Notes: generated by a model not told the origin, from the sequence alone. 64,000 nucleotides of DNA from JAENVU01 sp046598395 (GCA_046598395.1 JBKJIQ010000035.1:1-64000); one strand, 5' to 3'. Shown: positions 43,622 to 52,981, counted from the stretch's first letter. Program-made: numbers and translations.

Positions 43622-44620
43622 TCAGATCAGTTCGAAGTACCCGGGTGTGTCCCCGAGCGCAGTACCGAGATAGATCTTCGCCTCGGGTGATCCAGAGAAT
43701 CGTCCGTGACTCCAACGGATCTCGACGTGTCCCGCGACCTCGCAATCCGCGTGCGTCAGTCGATCGCGGGTGACCGCTCGCCAGGCAACCTCGGGCTGAC
43801 CGGCCGAGCGCGCTTCGACCGTGAGCGATCTCAGTTCGAAGGACTGCATCCAATCCCACGCGGAGGCGACCCGAAGCCGGAGATGCCTCGTGCCGTCCGC
43901 ACCGAGGACAAAGTACGGAGCGTCACCAACGCGCAGAAGTCTCCAGAGCATGCGAACTTTGGCGCCGGGGGTGGTGAGCTGCGCACGCCAGCGCTCCGCG
44001 GAACGCACGGCCACCGCCGCGCTCAGCTCCTGCCAGGGCTCGTGCATTTCATCAGGTAATCGGCGTGGGCGCAGGGCCACCTTCAGTTTCTCACGCGCGG
44101 TCGCGTCGAGTTGGTCAACCGACTCGGGAAGGTCGGTGCCGGCGATCACCCGCGCAACGTCGTAGAAGGTCTGATACTCCTGAGGTGCAACCTCGTGAAA
44201 CCAATCTGATCCGGCGCGTCGTTCGGTCGCAAGGCCGTGATCGAAGAGTCTCGCGGGCCCGGCGTTCTGCATGATCCGGGATCGGTACTTGCAGCTCACT
44301 TGGTAGACGTGGTCGATACGGAGATCGGCAGGAATGACGTCATCACCGGGCGGGTTGTGCGGCCCTTTCCACTCGACGAGCTTGGGCTCGCGCCCGCGCA
44401 AGCCGTCTTCGGCGATTCTGAACGCCATCCCATTCTCGAATGCCGTCTCGAACTGGATTCGATGATCGCCGGCGTCGAACGTTCGGGCGAGTCGGTCCCA
44501 TGTCACCGCGTCGACATGACGGAGGATGGCTGGCCGCCGGACGATGCCATCGCGAAGGTCGTAGGCGAGAATTCCGAGTGCCGTTGCGAGTTCGGTCACC
44601 TCGGTCAGGACACCCGGCAT
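43622..44620 (-). CDS. Putative nuclease partner of a DNA methyltransferase cassette
   Basis: 332 residues, no family recognised. Last of three same-strand genes after the methyltransferase and the 104-residue gene. The part from about 80 to 125 has charged-hydrophobic alternation with LVEWKGP (Glu83, Lys85), DLRIDHVYQVSCKYRSRIM and then a Asn-rich turn. An acidic residue followed by ExK in a beta strand is what PD-(D/E)xK nucleases show, so I propose a restriction endonuclease or accessory subunit. This is inference from context and a weak motif. A membrane or secretion signal is absent. Convergent with the DUF4430 gene (41 bases between stops). Confidence 0.6.
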   Translation of the reverse strand: MPGVLTEVTELATALGILAYDLRDGIVRRPAILRHVDAVTWDRLARTFDAGDHRIQFETAFENGMAFRIAEDGLRGREPKLVEWKGPHNPPGDDVIPADLRIDHVYQVSCKYRSRIMQNAGPARLFDHGLATERRAGSDWFHEVAPQEYQTFYDVARVIAGTDLPESVDQLDATAREKLKVALRPRRLPDEMHEPWQELSAAVAVRSAERWRAQLTTPGAKVRMLWRLLRVGDAPYFVLGADGTRHLRLRVASAWDWMQSFELRSLTVEARSAGQPEVAWRAVTRDRLTHADCEVAGHVEIRWSHGRFSGSPEAKIYLGTALGDTPGYFELI

Positions 44621-44634
44621 CGGTCGGGGAACTC

Positions 44635-44949
44635 TCAGTCTTGGAACAGCGGGCTGAACTGAAGTTCTTCGGCGGCCAGCGCAACGTCGGATGCGCCGTG
44701 GAGGTCATACGACGAATACACGTCGATGTTTCCGGGGCGCACTTCCATCCAGAGGCCGACAGCCTCGGCCCAGTGTTCGGCCAACACGGCCGCACGCAAT
44801 TGCTGCCGCAGGCCCGGAGAGATATCCCGTCCGGGAGTCGACGCAATGAGCTTCAGCGCGAGGACCCAGTTGAGGGTTTCGAGATCTTCGGCGAGGAAGA
44901 CCTCAGGAGGATCGTCGTGCACGATCGCGCAGGCGATGATTTTCGGCAC
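44635..44949 (-). CDS. Small protein of the methyltransferase cassette
   Basis: 104 residues; GTG start immediately after the methyltransferase TAG (no gap) and 14 bases before the next gene, so clearly in one operon. Contains ACAIVHDDPPEVFLAEDLETLNWVLALKLIA and a second acidic, helical half ending FSPLFQD. No known domain recognised. Could be a controller, specificity or immunity-type partner in a restriction-modification-like unit, but nothing in the sequence decides. Confidence 0.65.
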   Translation of the reverse strand: MPKIIACAIVHDDPPEVFLAEDLETLNWVLALKLIASTPGRDISPGLRQQLRAAVLAEHWAEAVGLWMEVRPGNIDVYSSYDLHGASDVALAAEELQFSPLFQD

Positions 44950-46431
44950 CTAGGCCGACCGGTTGTCGAGATCGCGGATGGTCCAGAATCCGACTTCGGG
45001 TTCCTTGACTCCTCCGCTGGCGTAGCGCGCCAGACGAGCGCGACCCTCGTCCGACAGCATCTCGATTGCGTCGAAGAATGCGTTCGGTCCGGCGGCCCTC
45101 AGTGCGGCGTCACCTTCGCTGGGCCGCTTGGGGAGGTGGGTCGTGAGGAACACGAGCGGTATTCCCTCCAAGACCTGTGATCGCAGCGCATTCGCTCGAC
45201 CGAGTGACTTCCACACCGTGTCGGTGCGGAGGAGTCCACCTCGGTGTGACTTGAACGCACCGGAGACGTCGAAGAACCAGGTTGCGCCGTCTTGATCGTG
45301 CGCGATGTAGTTCATGGTGACGCCGGTCTTGGGTATCCGCTTGTTGTGCTCGTCGATGATGAACCCGGCTTGCTCGAGCACTTCCTCCGCGAGTTTCTGG
45401 GCCGCCTTGCCTTCGCGCGTGGCCCGCCGCTGAAAGTCTTCGGATTCGTCGTCACTCCCCGAGGGTGCCGCGGATGGTTGACGCGCCGTGGACCCTGGCG
45501 CTCGCACGGACGGCTCCGGTTGGCTGACGGCCGCCACCCGCTCCCGAGCGATCGTGACGTACGCCGGGTCGAGGTCGTAGCCCGCGTATCGGCGTCCGAG
45601 TCGGGCCGCGGCGACGAGGGAGGATCCGCTGCCCATGAACGGATCGAGGATGAGGTCGTTCTCGAAGGTGTAGAGCCGGATCAACTGCTCGGGGAGTTCG
45701 ACCGGAAATGGTGCCGGATGGCCGACGCGCCGCGCGCTCTCCGGCGGGATATCCCAGAGGTCCAGGGTCATGGCCATGAAGTCCTCGGTCATCAGGGTGT
45801 TTTGATGCGGAAGCCCTTCGCTGGCGCGCTGTTTGACCGACCGAGCGCGATCGAAGCGGCCCTTGCTGGCGATCACGACGCGTTCCGTGATGTCGCGGAG
45901 TACCGGGTTGGCGGCGCTCCGGAACGATCCCCACGCGCAGGAGCCTGACGCACCCTCACCCTTCTGCCAGATGAGTTCACCCCGCAGCAGCATCTTGTGA
46001 TCGTCTTGGAGAATCCTGATGACGTCAGCCGAGAGGCTGCGATACGGCTTTCTCCCCAGGTTCGCCACGTTCACGGCGATGCGTCCACCGGGTTCGAGTT
46101 TCCGCTTGCACTCGCCGAACACGTCGCGCAGTAGGTCCAAGTACTCGAGGTAGGAGGCTGGGATGCCTTCTCGCTCGAGTTCCTCCTCGTACTGCTTACC
46201 GGCGAAATACGGCGGCGATGTGACGACGAGCGCCACCGAGCCGTCGGCGATCGCCGTCATGGTGCGCGCGTCTTCACAGAGGAACGGTTCCGCGATCGGG
46301 TCCGGGTCGGGGACGTCGTCCGCCTTTGAGAGTTCCGGCGCCTGGAACCGGTCGTAGAAGGCTGATGCATCATGGCTTTCGCGGCGCGACACGCCGAAGT
46401 TCGATGTGGTTGTGGGACGACGTTCGGTCAT
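44950..46431 (-). CDS. DNA methyltransferase (N4/N6, beta class) with extra C-terminal domain
   Basis: 493 residues from ATG 46431, with a GAGGA ribosome site. Catalytic motif IV TSPPY at 71-75 comes before the SAM-binding motif I DPFMGSGS at 263-270, the beta-class order; SPPY favours N4-cytosine or N6-adenine methylation. Between them lies PGGRIAVNVANLGRKPY. After a Pro/Ser-rich linker (305-335), residues about 336-493 form a separate domain (GKAAQKLAEEVLEQAGF, WFFDVSGAFKSHRGGLLRTDTVWKSLGRA) with a possible PD-(D/E)xK-type core. Likely the modification enzyme of a restriction-modification-like operon. Confidence 0.88.
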   Translation of the reverse strand: MTERRPTTTSNFGVSRRESHDASAFYDRFQAPELSKADDVPDPDPIAEPFLCEDARTMTAIADGSVALVVTSPPYFAGKQYEEELEREGIPASYLEYLDLLRDVFGECKRKLEPGGRIAVNVANLGRKPYRSLSADVIRILQDDHKMLLRGELIWQKGEGASGSCAWGSFRSAANPVLRDITERVVIASKGRFDRARSVKQRASEGLPHQNTLMTEDFMAMTLDLWDIPPESARRVGHPAPFPVELPEQLIRLYTFENDLILDPFMGSGSSLVAAARLGRRYAGYDLDPAYVTIARERVAAVSQPEPSVRAPGSTARQPSAAPSGSDDESEDFQRRATREGKAAQKLAEEVLEQAGFIIDEHNKRIPKTGVTMNYIAHDQDGATWFFDVSGAFKSHRGGLLRTDTVWKSLGRANALRSQVLEGIPLVFLTTHLPKRPSEGDAALRAAGPNAFFDAIEMLSDEGRARLARYASGGVKEPEVGFWTIRDLDNRSA

Positions 46432-46569
46432 TGCTTCCTCCTGCTCACCATGCGGTGGCGAGGCTAGCGGAGAGGTGAGACAGAGGCGAACAAATGTTCG
46501 TCTTTGGGCGATTCGTTACGGGGGATCCCGAAGCCGAGGTTGGGTCGGCCGGGCCGTAGCCTGCGCACC

Positions 46570-47328
46570 GTGCTTGGCGTGTCGACGGCCGACGTTGGGG
46601 TGATCGTCGCGTTCGGCGGCGGAGTGGTGTCGATCCTGTCGCCGTGCGTGCTGCCGATGGTGCCGGGCTACTTGAGCGTGGTCAGCGGACTTTCGGTGCC
46701 CGAGCTCGAAGCGGGTGAACGGGCCAACTTCGGACGGATCGCGATCACCACCGCGCTCTTCACCCTCGGCTTCGGATCCGTGTTCACCGTCCTCGGCCTC
46801 GCGGCCAGCCGGATCGGCCAAGCGGCCTTCGACAACCAGCACACGCTGACGCGCGTCTCCGGCGTCATCGTGATGCTGATGGCGCTGTATCTGGCAGGGT
46901 CGCAGCTGCTGCGCGCGCCGCGCCTCTATCCGGAAGCGCGCTTCCAGGTGGACCGCCGATTCGGTTGGGCGACGGCACCGATTGTGGGGGCGGCATTCGG
47001 CTTCGGGTGGTCGCCGTGCCTCGGCCCCGTGCTCGCCGCCGTCTTTGGTGTTGCCGCCACGCAAACGACCGGGCGCGCGGTGTCGCTGCTCGCCGCGTAT
47101 TCGATCGGGATGGGGGTGTCGTTCCTTGCCGTTGGTGTTGCGTTCGGCGCGTCGACGGCCGCTCTCGGATTTCTGCGCCGCCACCTTCGGGTCATCACGC
47201 TGATCTCGGCTGCGATTCTTTTCGCGTTCGGTGTGATGCTGGTGCTCGATCGGATGTCGTGGCTTACGGCCCAGCTCACCGACCTGTTGGACTGGCTGGG
47301 ATTGAGCAAGCTCGTCGAACTCGGATAG
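46570..47328 (+). CDS. ccdA: CcdA-type thiol-disulfide transmembrane protein
   Basis: 252 residues, likely from GTG 46570. About six membrane helices with the two conserved Cys, each in a SPC motif: LSPCVLPMVPGYLSV near the start and GWSPCLGPVLAAV in the fourth helix. Carries reducing electrons from cytoplasmic thioredoxin to the outside, for cytochrome c maturation or similar thiol proteins. No cytochrome-maturation partner gene is beside it. The start is GTG 46570; other in-frame starts lie both sides. Confidence 0.9.
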   Translation: MLGVSTADVGVIVAFGGGVVSILSPCVLPMVPGYLSVVSGLSVPELEAGERANFGRIAITTALFTLGFGSVFTVLGLAASRIGQAAFDNQHTLTRVSGVIVMLMALYLAGSQLLRAPRLYPEARFQVDRRFGWATAPIVGAAFGFGWSPCLGPVLAAVFGVAATQTTGRAVSLLAAYSIGMGVSFLAVGVAFGASTAALGFLRRHLRVITLISAAILFAFGVMLVLDRMSWLTAQLTDLLDWLGLSKLVELG

Positions 47329-47367
47329 CCCGAACTCGAGGAGTCACGACCGTATGCTCGACGGTTG

Positions 47368-48999
47368 ATGACATCAATCACCGCCACTTCGGAATGGCAG
47401 GCGCTACTCGCGCACTTCGACACCGTTCGCGACGTTCATCTGCGAGACCTCTTCGCCGCGGATCCGAGCCGCGGTGACACCTTCGTGGTGGAGGCCGGCG
47501 ATCTGTTCGTGGATTATTCGAAGAACCGGATGACGGCGGAGACGATCACGCTCTTGGCCGCGGTCGCACGTCGGGCCGGGGTCGAGGAACTTCGTGACGC
47601 GATGTTCCGCGGTGATCCCATCAACGTCACCGAGCACCGTTCGGTCTTGCACGTGGCGCTGCGAGCGCCACGGGACGCCGAGATTCTCGTCGACCGCGTG
47701 AACGTGGTCACCGAGGTGCACGAAGTCCTGGATCGCATGCGCTCCTGTGCGGATCGGGTCCGGTCGGGCGACTGGACCGGTCATACCGGGCGGCGCATCG
47801 AAGCGGTGGTCAACATCGGCATCGGGGGCAGCGACCTCGGCCCGCGCATGGCGACGACTGCGTTGGGAGCCTTTGCGGATCGCACGATGACGTATCGCTT
47901 CGTCTCGAACGTCGACGGTTCGGATTTCCGGGAGGCGACGCGCGATCTCGACCCCGAGACCACACTCTTCATCGTGGCGTCGAAGACGTTCACCACCCTC
48001 GAGACCATGACGAACGCCCAGTCTGCGCGTGCGTGGTCGCTCGCGAAATTGCACGACGATGCCGCGGTCGCGAAGCACTTCGTCGCGGTGTCCACGAACG
48101 CGGCGGAAGTCACGAAGTTCGGGATCGATCCCGACAACATGTTCGGGTTCTGGGATTGGGTCGGCGGCCGGTATTCGTTCGATTCCGCCATTGGTCTCTC
48201 GCTCATGATCGCGATCGGGCCGGACCACTTCGCCGAAATGCTCGCGGGCTTCCATGCGATGGACGAGCACTTTCGCAGCGCACCGATCGAGTCGAACCTG
48301 CCGATGCTCCTGGGTTTGATCGGACTTTGGTACGACGACTTCTTCGGCGCCGAGACGCTGGCCGTTCTCCCGTACAGCCAGTACCTCACCCATCTGCCCG
48401 CCTACCTCCAACAGCTCGACATGGAGAGCAACGGAAAGTCGGTGACCCGCGAGGGTGAGCCGGTCGCCACGCAGACCGGACCGATCGTATGGGGGCAGGC
48501 CGGCACGAATGGACAGCACGCGTACTACCAACTGATCCACCAGGGAACGAAGCTGATTCCGTGCGATTTCATCGGAGTCATCCGGGCCGCGGAACCGCTC
48601 GGCGAGCATCAGGATCTGCTGGTGGCGAACTTGCTCGCGCAACCCGAAGCACTCGCGTTCGGCAAGACCCGTGATGAGGTGATCGCCGACGGAGTCGATG
48701 CTGATCAGGTTGCGCACCGGGTCTTCGCCGGCAATCACCCGTCGAATGTGATCGTGTTGCCCGAACTCACCCCTCATACGCTCGGCCAGCTGATCGCGCT
48801 CTACGAACACAAGGTCTTCACGCAAGGCGCGGTGTGGAACATCAACTCGTTCGATCAGTGGGGCGTGGAACTGGGCAAGCAACTTGCGCAACGGATCGTC
48901 CCGGAACTCCAGGTGGCGCCTGAGAGTGACGAGGACCTGAGCCACGACTCGTCGACCAACGCGCTGATTCGCCGCTACCGGCGTCTCCGCGATCGCTGA
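47368..48999 (+). CDS. pgi: Glucose-6-phosphate isomerase
   Basis: 543 residues from ATG 47368, the usual length. Interconverts glucose-6-phosphate and fructose-6-phosphate. Signature blocks: NIGIGGSDLGPRM, SKTFTTLETMTNAQSARAW, FWDWVGGRYSFDSAIGLS, QLDMESNGKSV, GTNGQHAYYQLIHQGT and NSFDQWGVELGK, containing the catalytic Glu, His and Lys. First gene of a run with gnd, zwf, rpiA and a histidine phosphatase, spaced by 10 bases or overlapping, so likely one operon. Confidence 0.97.
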   Translation: MTSITATSEWQALLAHFDTVRDVHLRDLFAADPSRGDTFVVEAGDLFVDYSKNRMTAETITLLAAVARRAGVEELRDAMFRGDPINVTEHRSVLHVALRAPRDAEILVDRVNVVTEVHEVLDRMRSCADRVRSGDWTGHTGRRIEAVVNIGIGGSDLGPRMATTALGAFADRTMTYRFVSNVDGSDFREATRDLDPETTLFIVASKTFTTLETMTNAQSARAWSLAKLHDDAAVAKHFVAVSTNAAEVTKFGIDPDNMFGFWDWVGGRYSFDSAIGLSLMIAIGPDHFAEMLAGFHAMDEHFRSAPIESNLPMLLGLIGLWYDDFFGAETLAVLPYSQYLTHLPAYLQQLDMESNGKSVTREGEPVATQTGPIVWGQAGTNGQHAYYQLIHQGTKLIPCDFIGVIRAAEPLGEHQDLLVANLLAQPEALAFGKTRDEVIADGVDADQVAHRVFAGNHPSNVIVLPELTPHTLGQLIALYEHKVFTQGAVWNINSFDQWGVELGKQLAQRIVPELQVAPESDEDLSHDSSTNALIRRYRRLRDR

Positions 49000-49009
49000 A
49001 GGGAACGCA

Positions 49010-50020
49010 ATGCAGCTTGGAATGGTGGGTCTGGGGCGGATGGGCGCCAACTTGGTGCGGCGCCTCACACGCGACGGCCACGAGTGTGTGGTGTTCGACG
49101 TGAGCACCGACGCGGTGGCGGCGCTTGTCTCCGAAGGCGCCACCGGTGCGGCGAGCCTCGAAGATTTTGTGTCCAAGCTCTCGGTGCCCCGCTCGGCATG
49201 GGTGATGGTGCCCGCCGCGTTCACGGGTCAGACGATCATGAATCTCGCAGCCTTGATGGACGCGGGCGACATCGTGATCGATGGTGGGAACTCGTATTAC
49301 CGCGACGACGTCGATCGGGCCGCGGCCCTCGCGCCCAAGGGTGTCCACTACGTGGATATCGGAACGAGCGGTGGTGTGTTCGGGCTCGAGCGCGGCTTCT
49401 GTCTGATGATCGGTGGCGAGCGGGAAATCGTGGAGCACCTCGATCCGATCCTGCGCACGATCGCACCCGGCATCGACTCCGCACCGCGTACCGATGGACT
49501 CACGGGAGAACCGTCGACCGCGGAGCAGGGCTACCTGCATTGTGGACCTGCCGGCGCCGGACACTTTGTGAAGATGGTCCACAACGGCATTGAGTACGGG
49601 ATGATGGCCGCATACGCCGAAGGGCTGAACGTGTTGCATCACGCCGACGTTGGCAGCCGGAGTCAGGAACACGACGCCGAGACCACGCCGCTGCGTGACC
49701 CGCAGTACTACCAATACGACTTTGATCTTCCGGCGGTGGCCGAAGTGTGGCGACGGGGGAGTGTGGTGGCTTCGTGGTTGCTCGACCTCACCGCGCACGC
49801 ACTCGCGCAGTCGCCGACGCTCGAAGACTTCGAGGGTCGGGTCTCGGACTCGGGCGAGGGTCGGTGGACGGCGCTCGCCGCCATCGACGAAGGCGTGCCG
49901 ATCCACGTGCTTTCGGCCGCACTGTTCGACCGGTTTGAATCGCGCGGCGAGTCGGACTTCGCGAACCGGATCCTCTCGGCGATGCGCAAGGAGTTCGGTG
50001 GCCATGCCGAAAAGTCGTAA
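49010..50020 (+). CDS. gnd: 6-phosphogluconate dehydrogenase, short type
   Basis: 336 residues, the short (about 300-residue) variant rather than the 470-residue one. Rossmann motif GLGRMGANL, NMGM.. equivalents VIDGGNSYY, GTSGGVFGLERGFCLMIGG and catalytic-region HFVKMVHNGIEYG. Oxidatively decarboxylates 6-phosphogluconate to ribulose-5-phosphate. The short type is often NAD-linked (inference). Its stop lies inside the start region of zwf (17-base overlap). Confidence 0.95.
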   Translation: MQLGMVGLGRMGANLVRRLTRDGHECVVFDVSTDAVAALVSEGATGAASLEDFVSKLSVPRSAWVMVPAAFTGQTIMNLAALMDAGDIVIDGGNSYYRDDVDRAAALAPKGVHYVDIGTSGGVFGLERGFCLMIGGEREIVEHLDPILRTIAPGIDSAPRTDGLTGEPSTAEQGYLHCGPAGAGHFVKMVHNGIEYGMMAAYAEGLNVLHHADVGSRSQEHDAETTPLRDPQYYQYDFDLPAVAEVWRRGSVVASWLLDLTAHALAQSPTLEDFEGRVSDSGEGRWTALAAIDEGVPIHVLSAALFDRFESRGESDFANRILSAMRKEFGGHAEKS

Positions 50021-51425
50021 CGAGTCGGTGGGCAAAGCCGACGCACTCTGTTGGTTCGGCGCCACCGGCGACCTCGGTCACAAGATGACGATCCCCGCGT
50101 TGTACGCGATGGCGCGCCACGGCCGTCTGGATGTGCCGATCGTGGGGGTTGCCCGCAGCGGTATGAACCTCGATGGCCTCAAGGAACTCATGCGGGCCAG
50201 CATCGATGAGCACGGTGGCGTCACCGACGCTCCGGCGTTCGACCACCTCATGAACTCGCTTCATTACGTGGATGGTGACTACGCCGATCCGGTCACGTTC
50301 CGCGAGTTGAAGAGCACGCTCGATGGCGTGGGCGCGCGTTCCCCGGCGCACTACCTCGCGATACCGCCAAGCCTGTTCGGACCAGTGGTGAAATCGCTGG
50401 GTGCAAGCGGCGCGGCCGACAACGCCCGGCTGATTGTGGAGAAGCCGTTCGGCCGTGACCTCGCCTCGGCACGCGAGCTCAACCGGATTGTGCACGAGGT
50501 CTTCCCGGAGTCGCACGTGTTCCGCATCGATCACTTCCTCGGCAAGGAGGAAGTGCAGAACCTGCTCTACTTCCGCTTCGCGAACTCGTTTCTCGAACCG
50601 ATCTGGAACCGCAACTACGTGGCGAGCGTGCAGATCACGATGGCCGAGGACTTCGGTGTGCAGGGTCGCGGGAAGTTCTACGACGAGGTCGGCGCGCTGC
50701 GAGATGTGGTCCAGAACCATCTGTTCCAGATCGTGGCGCTGCTGGCGATGGAACCGCCGCTCGGGATGGGTGCCGCGGCGCTGCGCGACGGGAAGGAGCG
50801 AGTCTTCACCGCGGTCGAAACGATGACGCCGCGCGATCTCGTGCGGGGTCAGTTCACTGGCTATCGGGACGAACCGGGAGTCGCCTCGGACTCGGATGTG
50901 GAGACCTACGTGGCGTGTCGGCTGCATATCGACTCGTGGCGCTGGGCCGGCGTTCCCTGGTACATCCGGGCCGGCAAGAATCTCCCGATCCGGTGCACCG
51001 AGGTCCATGTGGAGCTGCACGGCCCGCCGCAACACGTGTTCGCCGACTCGGATCTGCCCGAGGGCCACGGCAATTACGTACGATTTCGGTTCACTCCGGA
51101 GATCACGATCGCTATCGGCGCGCGGGCCAAGCTGCCCGGCGAAGCAATGATCGGTGAATCTCGCGAGCTGTTTCTCTGCAATCAATTCGTGGACGAGATG
51201 AGTCCGTACGAGCGCTTGTTGGGCGACGCCATCAAGGGGGAAGGGCTGCTCTTCGCCCGAGAAGACGGCGTAGAACAGGCCTGGCGGGTGGTCGACCGGG
51301 TACTCACCAAGCACAGCGCGGTGATTCCCTATGCGCCCGGAACCTGGGGTCCGGTCGAGGCCGAATCTCTGATTGGTCGCGACGGTGGCTGGCACGATCC
51401 GGTGCTCGGCAGTGTCCGTGGGTGA
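50004..51425 (+). CDS. zwf: Glucose-6-phosphate dehydrogenase
   Basis: 473 residues from ATG 50004, overlapping the gnd end. Nucleotide motif FGATGDLGHK; the catalytic signature RIDHFLGKE carries the His and Lys; YRIDHF-like and RNYVASVQIT strands follow, then GIRAGKNLPIR-like (YIRAGKNLPIRCTEV). Oxidises glucose-6-phosphate to 6-phosphogluconolactone with NADP. No opcA, pgl, tal or tkt is present here, unlike the tkt-tal-zwf-opcA-pgl cluster of many actinobacteria. Confidence 0.97.
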   Translation: MPKSRNESVGKADALCWFGATGDLGHKMTIPALYAMARHGRLDVPIVGVARSGMNLDGLKELMRASIDEHGGVTDAPAFDHLMNSLHYVDGDYADPVTFRELKSTLDGVGARSPAHYLAIPPSLFGPVVKSLGASGAADNARLIVEKPFGRDLASARELNRIVHEVFPESHVFRIDHFLGKEEVQNLLYFRFANSFLEPIWNRNYVASVQITMAEDFGVQGRGKFYDEVGALRDVVQNHLFQIVALLAMEPPLGMGAAALRDGKERVFTAVETMTPRDLVRGQFTGYRDEPGVASDSDVETYVACRLHIDSWRWAGVPWYIRAGKNLPIRCTEVHVELHGPPQHVFADSDLPEGHGNYVRFRFTPEITIAIGARAKLPGEAMIGESRELFLCNQFVDEMSPYERLLGDAIKGEGLLFAREDGVEQAWRVVDRVLTKHSAVIPYAPGTWGPVEAESLIGRDGGWHDPVLGSVRG

Positions 51426-51435
51426 AACTCGGGGT

Positions 51436-52116
51436 ATGACCCTCGACGCGCACAAGCAGGCAGCCGGAGAACTCGCAGCAGGATGGGTTGAGTCCGGCAT
51501 GGTGGTTGGACTCGGCACTGGCACCACCGCGGCCTTCGCCATCCGCGCCATCGGCGCCCGCATCGCGGAGGGCCAGATCGACATTGTGGGCATTCCCACA
51601 TCGAGTGCCAGCGAGAAGGAAGCGCTGGCTGCCGGCATCACCTTGACCACGCTCGCCGATCATCCGATGGTCGATCTCACGATCGACGGTGCCGATGAAG
51701 TGGACCCGGACCTGAACCTGATCAAGGGCGCTGGCGGCGCATTGTGGCGGGAGAAGATGGTCGCCCAGGCCAGCGCGCGTCTGGTGATCGTGGTGGACGA
51801 CACCAAGCCGACCGAACGCCTCGGCGGACGGGTGGTCCTTCCGGTGGAAGTGTCGCCGTTCGGGTGGCGTCCCGAAGCCGAGTATCTCGATGACATGGGC
51901 GCCGGGGTCACGTTGCGGCGCGCAGGCGGCGGCGCAGAGTTCGTCACCGATGGCGGAAACTGGATTCTGGACGCGGCGTTCAAGCCGATCGCCGATGCGC
52001 CGGTGTTGGCCGGGCGCCTCGCTCGTCGCGCCGGCATCGTGGAGCACGGCCTGTTTCTTGGTCTCGCTACCGACCTCTTGGTCGCCGGACCGAACGGCGT
52101 CGAGCACCGCACGTGA
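51436..52116 (+). CDS. rpiA: Ribose-5-phosphate isomerase A
   Basis: 226 residues from ATG 51436. GLGTGTTAAFAI phosphate-binding loop, TIDGADEVDPDLNLIKGAGGAL (catalytic Asp/Glu/Lys) and VVDDTKPTERLG are characteristic of RpiA. Interconverts ribose- and ribulose-5-phosphate. Stop overlaps the phosphatase start (GTGA). With gnd and zwf it forms a complete route to ribose-5-phosphate except for the lactonase. Confidence 0.96.
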   Translation: MTLDAHKQAAGELAAGWVESGMVVGLGTGTTAAFAIRAIGARIAEGQIDIVGIPTSSASEKEALAAGITLTTLADHPMVDLTIDGADEVDPDLNLIKGAGGALWREKMVAQASARLVIVVDDTKPTERLGGRVVLPVEVSPFGWRPEAEYLDDMGAGVTLRRAGGGAEFVTDGGNWILDAAFKPIADAPVLAGRLARRAGIVEHGLFLGLATDLLVAGPNGVEHRT

Positions 52117-52694
52117 TTGAAGCCGCACCTCCAGAGATCTGGCTGGTGCGCCACGGTGCCACCGAGTGGAGCGAGGCCCTTCGTCATACCGGCCGCACGG
52201 ATCTGCCGTTGACCGATGTTGGTCAACGGCAAGCCGCGGCGCTGTGCAAGCCACTCAACCATCAGGCGTTCGCAACGGTGCTGACGAGTCCGTTGGTGCG
52301 GGCGCGCGCCACGGCGCGGATCGCGGGCTTTGCCAATGCCGAGGTCGTCGATGATCTCGTCGAGTGGGACTACGGCGTCTATGAAGGTCGCACCACGGAA
52401 GAGATCCAGGCTGAGATCCCCGGTTGGAGCGTGTGGACGTCTCCCATCGTGGACGGTGAGGCGATCACCGATGTTGCGGTGCGCGCTCATCGAGTGCTCG
52501 AGCGCTGCGCAGGAGCGGACGGGCGCGTGCTGATCATCGCCCACGCTCACATCCTCCGGATCCTGACGGCCTGCGTGTTGGGATTGCCGCCGACGGCCGG
52601 ACGGGTCCTGACCCTCGATCCGGCATCGATCAGCATCATCGGCTCGGAGCACGGTGCGCCCGCGCTCCGCCGCTGGAACTCGCTCCCTTCGTAG
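52113..52694 (+). CDS. Histidine phosphatase family protein
   Basis: 193 residues, GTG start overlapping rpiA. Phosphohistidine motif LVRHGATEW with the catalytic His, matching GRTDLPLTDVGQRQA, TSPLVRARATARI and the second His in IIAHAHILRIL. Close to small phosphoglycerate-mutase-like (GpmB/PhoE) or acid phosphatases. Translational coupling with pentose phosphate genes suggests it acts on a sugar phosphate; a lactonase role is not supported by fold. Confidence 0.92.
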   Translation: MIEAAPPEIWLVRHGATEWSEALRHTGRTDLPLTDVGQRQAAALCKPLNHQAFATVLTSPLVRARATARIAGFANAEVVDDLVEWDYGVYEGRTTEEIQAEIPGWSVWTSPIVDGEAITDVAVRAHRVLERCAGADGRVLIIAHAHILRILTACVLGLPPTAGRVLTLDPASISIIGSEHGAPALRRWNSLPS

Positions 52695-52869
52695 TCCGAT
52701 TCGTTCCGCGGAACGCACTGGCAGATTCTGGGACGCTCCGCGGAACGCATCCGCGGTCGAGTGACGTGCCGCGTGGGTGGTGTGGTTCCCGCTCCTCGCG
52801 CTCAGCGCACGTCACGGGTGTGGCCGCGTTCGTGCTGGCGTGCCGGTACTCGTTTTCGGAGATTCGGCA

Positions 52870-52891
52870 TAGCTATACACGTGTATAGCTA
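52870..52891. promoter_or_regulatory. Perfect 22-bp palindrome, candidate operator
   Basis: A dyad reading TAGCTATACAC and its complement, without a spacer. The A/T-rich arms stand out in this GC-rich DNA, as operators of TetR-, GntR- or MarR-type regulators often do. The regulator is not in the window. Confidence 0.6.
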
Positions 52892-52981
52892 ACAGGAATT
52901 CCGGAAAATGGGTATCGGTCCCGCGCCCTCGGAATGCAGAGCACAAGTGCTCTGCCGAGCTGGACTCGCCATCACCTCGCC

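Noticed and set aside
47404..49224. 606-residue minus-strand ORF opposite pgi
   Set aside because: Shadow of the well-supported pgi gene; sequence has the low-complexity composition of antisense frames.
49788..51650. 620-residue minus-strand ORF opposite gnd/zwf
   Set aside because: Antisense to catalytic regions of zwf and gnd; no domain.
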